DNA of 32,208 nucleotides from Acanthaster planci. Taxonomy: Eukaryota > Echinodermata > Asteroidea > Valvatida > Acanthasteridae. The translations under genes and the position numbers were made by a program. Shown here in pieces: positions 1 through 32,208 of the stretch (positions are counted from its first letter, which is position 1; every line of letters starts with the position of its first letter). The notes below the pieces were generated by a model, which had not been told where the DNA came from, did no database searches, and saw only the letters and a list, made by a program, of their open reading frames with translations. The stretch lies in assembly GCF_001949145.1 (NCBI RefSeq), contig NW_019091433.1, positions 1,023,227-1,055,434 of the forward strand, given 5' to 3'.

Positions 1-91
1 AGCCGTAGCTCCGGAAGCCTGTTTCGACGGCCTTAGAAAGCGTTTGCGTGCCGGTCGGGCAAATATCAAATCCTTCAATATCACTGGAAAA

Positions 92-355
92 ATACTCGCG
101 ACAAAGTTTGTGACTAGTGAATTTATTCATGACATATGTCGTAAAATATTCACAACGTTGCACAAATCTATTCACGACGTCTAGTCGTACAAATATTAAC
201 GATAAGTTGTGAATACAGAACGTCGCAATACAAAAATATTTGCGAATAGTCACGAATAAATTCATGACGTCTCACATGATTATATTCGCGACAAGTCTTG
301 AATAAATTCAGGACGTCGCACAAAATTTCGGGACTAGTCGTGAATTTTATGTCCC
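92..355. repeat. degenerate tandem repeat, unit about 45 bp
   Basis: The landmark GACGTC or a variant ends near positions 140, 181, 224, 271 and 317, giving spacings of 41-47 bp. Each landmark is preceded by an AATAAATTCAT-like stretch and followed by GCACAAA-like bases. Internal palindromes (GACTAGTC-like, GAATAAATTC) recur. There are about six diverged copies, and the array ends near 355. Confidence 0.75.
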
Positions 356-362
356 TTCAGGG

Positions 363-868
363 CCACCATACTCTACGTGTCCTCTCTTTTCGTCTAGCGG
401 GCAAAACAGCAGCTCGACGAGCGGGAACGGTGCACTCTGTCGATAATATTGTGTCGTATCTCAGCTGGATTCCTGCCCCATTCTTCTCGGAGCTGCAAAG
501 ACCGTCAGAGCGATGTAGGGTCCAAGAAGTATGGATTTTTTTGGGAGCCATTTGCCACTGATTTGTAGTTGATGGTTGATCTATTGAGTTCACATATACA
601 GGGGAAGTTGGACACACCAAGGGGACATTTTATTTTGGGGAACAATTGGTATAATAATTACTTCAAGCAACTTAATCCTTAATAAATCTTACAATGGTTC
701 TCACCACGAACATCTAACAACAGAAACACATGCACTAACAATTAGCGTCCATTGTTATTGAACTGTACTCTTTTGTTATTGATGTTCATAGTGTCTGTGA
801 TATTTATACAATTTTATGAAATAAACAGGTTTAATCATAAGGAAGCTTGCAGTCAAATCTAATCCAAA
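363..868. other. intergenic, nothing recognised
   Basis: There are short open frames on both strands at 298-620 that overlap each other and have no recognisable motif. The rest is AT-rich. I see no gene. Confidence 0.5.
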
Positions 869-1003
869 GTGTCAACTACAAAAGTAACCCACAGGTGTAA
901 ACCCACATAGGTAACCCACAAGTATAACCCACAATTAATTGTAAATCACAGGAGTAAACCACACTTGTCAACCACAGTTGTCAAAGGCAAGGGTAAACCA
1001 CAC
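869..1003. repeat. minisatellite, unit about 13-16 bp
   Basis: About nine to ten diverged tandem copies of a GTAAACCACA-type unit (GTAACCCACAGGT, GTAACCCACAAGT, GTAAATCACAGGA, GTCAACCACAGTT and similar). Confidence 0.75.
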
Positions 1004-1637
1004 AAGAACACCTATTTTTGAATGTGCTGGAAATTAGGCTGGAGTGATACGAGTCCCAGCACAAATTCCGCTTGTCCCCACCCACATGCCCATTCGGGGT
1101 TGCACAGTCTACAGATGCGCCGGGATGCTTATCCCTGTGCACGTATCCCGTTTCTCAGACCTGAGACGACGACCCTAAACGTCAATTATAAACATACATA
1201 CTATACACATATACATGTTTTACATATAAAGTGTGGACATGCCTTTGTTCTCAACTGTGCAGGTGTGGCATACATGCATAGTGTCGACCTCTGCACAAAA
1301 GAAGTCCACATAATGTAGGGTATGATGGCGTTTTATGGACTCGCACACCGTCCACACAATGTTTTCCCCTCTCTGAAAAACAGTTTCAGAGGCATTTTGG
1401 GGTCAAGGTTATCCGTGGTCGAATGAAGAGGAACAGTCCTGGAAATCATCATCAAAAATCTAGCTCGAAGGAGTTATCCTAGTTGGAGAAAAAATACATG
1501 TAGCATTTTCCTCAAGCTTCCTTAACCACAGGAACAAGAGATAATATGGCACTGTCTTTGCTGGCACACAGCAAACTACAGTTTGATTACAGTAATGTGT
1601 TTATACATAATCTATACAAACAGAAGCACGTTGTAAG

Positions 1638-1680
1638 CAGTGGCGTACTGAGCCTGGATCCTGAACTGGGGGGGGGGGGC
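1638..1680. mobile_element. possible hAT-type transposon end (CAGTGGCGTAC)
   Basis: CAGTGGCGTACTGAGCCTGG followed by a run of G resembles the terminal inverted repeats (CAGNGGCG) of hAT-family elements. I found no matching opposite end or 8-bp target duplication, so this is a weak call. Confidence 0.25.
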
Positions 1681-1723
1681 GTGGAGCGGGAGCTTCACGC
1701 TAAAGAGTGTGTGCGGGGGGGGT

Positions 1724-1774
1724 GACTGGATGTTGGACATTATTATACATGTACATAATGTCCAACATCCAGTC
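1724..1774. repeat. perfect inverted repeat, 20-bp arms, 11-nt loop
   Basis: The left arm 1724-1743 (GACTGGATGTTGGACATTAT) is the exact reverse complement of the right arm 1755-1774. The loop 1744-1754 is TATACATGTAC. A run of G lies just to the left. It could be a small hairpin element or a transcribed hairpin. Confidence 0.85.
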
Positions 1775-2558
1775 CTCAGGATATGCATGTGTACGCTACC
1801 GAAAGAAAATAAACAATGTAAACAGAATCATTTATGCCCCTTCGCTCCTGTTTTAAACCATGGGGGAATGTTCAAACATGCATTCATTTCTACACCAGGA
1901 AACATTTTTGCTCCCCGCGCTGCCCAGAGTATCTACCAACCTGCGCGAAGGTGCAGGTAAGTCACGGCATGCAACGCTCGTATATGGCTTAATTCGAACC
2001 TAAGACCTATAGCAATTTAATTCATCTCAGTTCTTGTGCAGTGAAGCGAATTCTTCCAAACTCATCCATGTTTATCTCCTCTGTTCTTCTTTTCTCGATT
2101 GCAAGCATCCCGAGATCACTCAGTCGTCCATATCCCATGGATTTTCTAACATTATGTCTTAACTAATTTCATGACAGAAAAGCTTCTCTCGCACGATTTA
2201 GACTTTAACTAGTAACATCGTGGCAACTTTCACGCGTCTGTGGAGCTCATAGAGGCATCGCTGAATGATCCAAAAGGCCCTGAAGTGTAGTTGGTATCAG
2301 TTCACCCTTCCCTGCTCAGCTGAACCTCTTCACCAAGTGGATCTTATGTCTCAAGTCACCCTCTTCGTTGTTGTACGCTTCCTGAATATACTTTCAGGTT
2401 TTCTGTTTGCAGAAATTTGTCACTTGCTGGATTAAGTCCCCTGCATGAAACATTACACAAATCATTGCAGTACCTCAAAACTTGCGAAGAAAAAATAATG
2501 GCTGCGTTACCACGTTACGGGAAAATGCCAGGGAAATATTGCACGAGCGTCGTCGTCA

Positions 2559-2738
2559 CGTGCGTCATAAATACGGCCGTTTCACAACAGTGCGCCACCA
2601 AGAGTTTGCAACGCATTAGCCAATCACAGTGCGCGAAGTCTGTACACCAATTGCGCGTTTGGAAAGTGTCGACGGATTTCGCCCGTTGCAAACTCTTGGT
2701 GACACACTATTGTGAATCGCCCGTATTATGTGCATACA
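2559..2738. mobile_element. foldback / MITE-like element
   Basis: The arms 2596-2613 and 2684-2701 are perfectly complementary over 18 bp (CACCAAGAGTTTGCAACG). Complementarity with a few mismatches continues outward to about 2570 and 2727 (AATACGGCCGTTTCACAA against TTGTGAATCGCCCGTATT), giving arms of about 44 bp. The core contains GCCAATCACAGTGCGC, typical of short non-autonomous DNA elements. No protein is encoded. Confidence 0.65.
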
Positions 2739-2775
2739 TCCTGCATGCAGACCGTAACGCACACCTGAAAAAAAA

Positions 2776-2802
2776 TTGCCGGTCTCGACCCAAGACCGGC
2801 AA
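2776..2802. repeat. short hairpin, 10-bp perfect stem
   Basis: TTGCCGGTCT and AGACCGGCAA around a 7-nt loop, next to a poly-A run. It lies about 40 bp to the right of the foldback element. Confidence 0.7.
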
Positions 2803-3059
2803 TATGGTGGTATCGAGATCAGCCTGACCTGCAACACGACACCGTGCACGATATGGGGCCGATGGATGGCCCCCCCAACATGTCCAATCCGTATACACAC
2901 TCTAAACTATTGTGATTTTAATGATCTCTCAGAGGGCAAGATTAAATTTTGGGGCTTTTAAAACGTGGTTTTTGAAGGAAGAGAGATGGACTAAAGAGAA
3001 AATCACTTCTCATTTCATTTTCATTTTTCTGGGTGGCTATTGTTTTGGGGATGGGAGGT

Positions 3060-3096
3060 GGCTACCCTTGCCCACTCGTCCTGGATCCGCCCTTGT
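3060..3096. mobile_element. possible transposon end (CAAGGGCGGATCCAGG, minus strand)
   Basis: On the minus strand the sequence reads CAAGGGCGGATCCAGGACG, resembling the GGGGCGGATCCAGG termini seen in many animal DNA transposon remnants. No partner end was found. Confidence 0.25.
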
Positions 3097-4239
3097 CATT
3101 ATAAAGACGTATTTGGAGACAACGTTGACCCCATGTAGAAAGTGACTGAAAATGGTCTTAAAGTAACAAGTAAAGTTCCGACTCGCAAGTATTTTATTTT
3201 CCGATGTAGGTCGATATTTTAGGTTTTTTGGCCTCATTTTTCAGTGGTAAAAACAAATCTAGCTCTAGCGGGCGGGTATTCTGTAATCTACTCCACCTTA
3301 CGTACACAAAAATGCACCACAATTCATTTTACAAGACACAATCTCGTGGGAAGATTGCGGGCGGGTTTTAATGAGTTATTTTGCATAGTACAGAAGTCCA
3401 ACTACAACTTTAAAAAAAAAAAAGACAAAGAAAGGTGATTTCGCGCCGTATGACAGGGTTAGCGAAAACATTACAATAGGCAAATTATTAATGATCCAAC
3501 TGCCCAACCACGGCCCAAGAAACGTCTTTCCAACAATGACTCCACGAAGTTAACTTCGCAGAAAGACGCTTTCGCCTCCAACACGTATTAGAAATGTCCA
3601 AATTCCCTTATTATTACTGAATTATGAAGTTTCAAAGATACATGACGAAGGACGCCTCGTCTTCAACTGCCATTGCAGTCTTTTGACTCTTACTGAAAAG
3701 TGTAATAGAGTTACGCCACTTATTCCATCTTCTGCAATTGCCGATTTCTCCACAGTTAGATCTGGAATTCTACACTGGTCGTAAACTGACAGAAAGATCT
3801 AACAAAGTTGCAAAGGTTTTAAATTAATTTAGAGTTGTTGGGGGGGCTTGCTTTGCTGAATTTTATAAATGACCAAACTTGAGACTTTGTCTTTTTTTCT
3901 GAGTGCACCACACTCGATCCATCGCCCAACACGCCTACACTACAACACTGCCTACAAGCACCATCTTAACTCCGACAACTCTTTTTTTTTCTCCAAATGC
4001 AGATCATTCCAGTGAGGCTGAGTTGCGATAAAAAAAAATTGCTCAAACAACGTACCTCAAGGTTTAGCTACAAGTACAGTATATATGCCTCGGGAATACC
4101 CAAGCCATTTCATTCACGTCAACTGAGACTTTTCAAATTCTATATTAAACAACTAAAGTGAAACTTTTAAGATAGTATTGAGCAAAATGTTGCAAAAACT
4201 CTAACATTCCATTAGGATAAGAAACACGAAGGGTTGAGC
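3097..4239. other. intergenic, nothing recognised
   Basis: AT-rich sequence with a poly-A run near 3411-3422 and a 14-bp palindrome CGAAGTTAACTTCG at 3545-3558. I see no gene. Confidence 0.5.
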
Positions 4240-4242
4240 GTA

Positions 4243-4248
4243 TTTATT
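4243..4248 (-). terminator. candidate distal polyadenylation signal AATAAA
   Basis: AATAAA on the minus strand about 2.6 kb past the stop, followed by T-rich minus-strand sequence. It would give a long 3'UTR. It is weak evidence in AT-rich DNA. Confidence 0.2.
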
Positions 4249-6602
4249 GTCACTTATAATGCATATGTGTGCATTACAAGCAGTCAAAATAAAAATAAAT
4301 AAATGAATAAAAATTATAGCATAGACAACACACCTGCTTAGCGGGTTTTCTGAAAGTAAAGATCTTGCAATGGGAGAAAACTAGCATTAAAGCTTACGAG
4401 AAAATGACGAGAGCTTCCAACCTTTACACTGACAGAACCGATACTAAAAGGAACAATCACTCTCAAAGAATATATCAATATCACAATGAAAGAAAAGGAA
4501 CCATTTTACTGCTTGCATTCCAGCTTTTAAACTTTCACTTAAGTATCAATTTTACCTAGCATTTGTATGGATTTTACTGACAATTCCGGGGAAAATGTCT
4601 GACATACAATGAACTGCAGTAAAGCGTACAGGCATTGAAAGAAAAGTTTATAAATTCACTAGAGACATAAAAAATGAGCCTAACAGAAAATTTCTCACGA
4701 CTGCTTTGTGGTGATAATGCACAAACAATTGAACAGTGTAAAAGCAAAATGACAATTATCCCATGTCTAGCAGACTTTCTGCACTCCAAATCCCCCCAAA
4801 AAGTACACATCATTTAGGTGTATTAAAACCACTCTTACAAAACATCACCGCTGAAGCTGTGTATCTAATTACATGCTGCATTCTAAAATATTAAGATTGT
4901 ACATATTTGAGTATTTTCAATGTGTACCTGAATTTGCAAGCATTCTTTGATCATTGACAGCTGCTGGGAATCACATCTTGCTTCACAATTCACAGTACAA
5001 AATCATTTCTAAACCAAGATTTTTTCTAAAGTGTTATGCATCAACAGAGCAATTACCTTAATGTACTAAGTTTTGGGCGCTATTTTTCAAACAAGTATAC
5101 CATTTACATTACTCTACTTTGCATCTACCCGATTAATCACCAAATTATGAGCTATATCCAAGGACTCCCGTAACCACATCATAGATAGTAAGGCACGTCT
5201 TTAACCTCGGTTTTACAATAATTAAACTTTTTAAAAACTTTATTTGGTATACTTATGATTTAATTATCACATCTTCAATCCTTTTTCTTTCAACTACAAA
5301 ATAAAATTGTTAAACAGTCACCATCATACACAGTAAATAATCATCATTTTAGATTTGTTGTTAATCTCGCTTTGTATGCAAACAAAAATATATAACAAAC
5401 TCATAACCAAAACCAAGCCATCTTTATATCCTCAAAAGAAAAAGCTAAGCTAACCTTAACTACATGTGCTCTCCATGGCTTGGTTTACCTATCAACCATG
5501 GAAACCAATCAACTAATTAGCTATAAAAGGCTCCAACTAGGTTTGTAGAAGCGTTGTATAAACCTACATTCAGCTAGAAATGGAGTGATTTTGTCAATGT
5601 ATACCATGGAGTCTGAAAATTGCTCAATGAAAATGATCTGCAATCTACAGCCCAAAAAAAGCGTACGCTTACAGAGTCACCTGCATGATAAATGTGGCAT
5701 CGGTGCTGCTCAGTAAGTTATTTTTCGCTGGTCAATGGCACTGTTGTCACAGTACAGTCAACACCTGATGACGTTTCTTAAAACAGATCGCTTTTCCTTT
5801 TCTTCAACACAAAGGTTTGCATGAATCTACGGAAACTTAATTGTGCTCTACACAGCGATGACATATTATAGGATTGAGTCAGACATAGTTTACTTTTCAC
5901 AGCAAAAAATACTTTTTAAACTTGTGAACACAAACTTGGACTTCTAGGACTACCACTTCCCACATTTTCCCTTCTTCCCCTTTGCTCTGAGGACTCTCCA
6001 ACCTCCCTGGAAATCCAAACTAACTGTCTGGGAAAACATATACACAATTACAAAACGTTACATCCTAATAAAAACACCACAAAGCCTCAGGTAAGGTTTT
6101 ACTATTAAAAACAAACGTGTATGGCACGGGACTTACACGTATTTGTAACTCATCAATGTACAACTTATAATTAAGTTCCTAGAGAAGACTGATGTTGTCT
6201 ACAAGTTTGACCAATTGTTAGTATTAAAAAAACAAATATATAATAAAATGTTTTCTTTTCCACTGTATGAATGCCATGCTAAAAGAAGTCTTTGGGAAGC
6301 ATGATTAAAAGTGACATAAATATTAAAACACTCTAGCGAAACAGCAATTAATTATGTTTCAGTGATGAATTTTATGTATACACATGCACAGAGGCAGATA
6401 CAAAAAAACACCACCTGAAGTCCTTATTGGGAGTTTTCTTCTCACAACTTATGCCGAACAGAGAAATATGCATCAGCGAAAACATGCAAATGCCATTAAC
6501 GATGGAATCAATTTCATATCATTCATAAGATCACAGCAGGGTAAAACCACTCCGCAAACCAACTCGTCTAGTATATATGCCAGTTTCTGGTTTCTCGGTG
6601 TT

Positions 6603-6608
6603 TTTATT
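6603..6608 (-). terminator. candidate polyadenylation signal AATAAA
   Basis: AATAAA on the minus strand about 250 nt past the stop codon. About 45 nt further on, the minus strand is G/T-rich (GTTGGTTTGCGGAGTGGTTTT at about 6547-6568), as expected for a downstream element. This is a pattern match only, and other AATAAA hexamers lie further downstream. Confidence 0.4.
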
Positions 6609-6860
6609 TTAACTAGTTAAAGCCAAACTGCTCAATGAAATCCTAAACTTAAAACCCTCTAGAATGAAAGAACAAATTTGCTTGGTACTACCATTGAGAC
6701 AAATATTCTGAATAAGAAAACCAATATACACTTTGTCGCTACAAGGCTAGCTGTTGGTTATCAACTAAAAAGTACCATGAATTCACCACCTGTCATTCTT
6801 GTTTAATTTTGAAATGCTCTAGTAATCAACTGCTGGACTACATCCCAGTTGGTATCCTCC

Positions 6861-31928
<25,068 letters not shown>

Positions 31929-32208
31929 CTGTCCAAGGATTGGAAGGGAAAAGTTGCCTAATAAGTTTTTTTGAGATCATCAATAAGCACTCTTACAGAT
32001 TTTTTAATGATCTGGTTACATGTACTGTACACAAGCATGCAACTCTTCAATTTGAAAAAAAGAGGAAAATATTCTCGCATACAAAACTGCATGTGCACAG
32101 CGCGAAGCCAATTTGGCGTGAGGCCCGGGCTTGCCTTAGGGCCCCGGAAAATTTTGAAATTTACATGCTCTGGGGTGAATTCTATGCAGTTTTTGGCCCC
32201 AGTTGAAA
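31929..32208 (-). other. actinin intron, cut by the window edge
   Basis: Sequence upstream of the first visible exon. The CH1 sequence expected next (around VHKISNVNKALDF) is not present, so the intron continues past the edge. Confidence 0.75.

Larger units (their letters stand above)
4240..6860 (-). other. probable 3'UTR and 3' flank of alpha-actinin
   Basis: About 2.6 kb of AT-rich sequence downstream of the stop with no coding similarity that I can see. Minus-strand polyadenylation-type hexamers occur at 6603-6608, 5239-5244 and 4243-4248, so the 3' end could be anywhere in this range. I see no splice-linked coding exon here. Confidence 0.4.

Noticed and set aside
1-355. Repeat array at the left end considered as CRISPR-like
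   Set aside because: The repeats are degenerate, lack spacers of unique sequence, and the window is clearly animal nuclear DNA.
3545-3558. 14-bp palindrome CGAAGTTAACTTCG
   Set aside because: A single short palindrome in intergenic DNA with no associated feature.
5522-5531. TATAAAAG with a nearby CCAAT on the plus strand, resembling a core promoter
   Set aside because: It lies in AT-rich 3' flank with no open frame or exon downstream on the plus strand. Such matches are expected by chance.

Overview
This is an animal nuclear DNA window with one recognisable gene: a non-vertebrate-looking alpha-actinin (ACTN family) on the minus strand. It runs from the right edge of the window (5' side) to a stop codon at 6861-6863. 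The first coding exons (N-terminus and most of CH1, roughly 114 residues by comparison with vertebrate ACTN1) lie beyond position 32208. The remaining 20 exon positions join without a frameshift or internal stop into about 779 residues. In order they encode the end of CH1, CH2, the neck, four spectrin repeats, and a calmodulin-like EF-hand domain ending in GESDL. All introns obey GT-AG and are mostly 0.3-2.4 kb, with one of 5.2 kb. The species cannot be named from the sequence. The AT-rich introns with many TACATGTA palindromes and small inverted-repeat elements fit a marine invertebrate, but that is an inference.

The most notable part is 28457-29441. The exon that starts the CH2 domain is present in three tandem, diverged copies (A, B, C in ascending coordinates). 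Each is exactly 88 nt, with the same entry and exit phase and good splice sites. Because 88 is not a multiple of three, an mRNA must carry exactly one copy to stay in frame. This is the signature of a mutually exclusive exon cluster. The cassette covers the segment known in vertebrate actinin-2 to bind PIP2, and the copies differ at the basic residues there.

Layout: 1-360 is a degenerate tandem repeat of about 45 bp. 361-4240 is intergenic and holds a minisatellite, a perfect 20-bp-stem hairpin (1724-1774), a foldback element (about 2559-2738) and possible traces of transposon ends. About 4240-6860 is the 3' flank or 3'UTR of actinin. 6861-31928 is the gene. Its introns carry several MITE-like elements: a TA-flanked one (13842-14011), two TTAA-flanked piggyBac-like ones (14443-14755, 20786-21212) and a short foldback (18569-18638). 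31929-32208 is intron. I found no rRNA, tRNA, CRISPR array or second protein gene.
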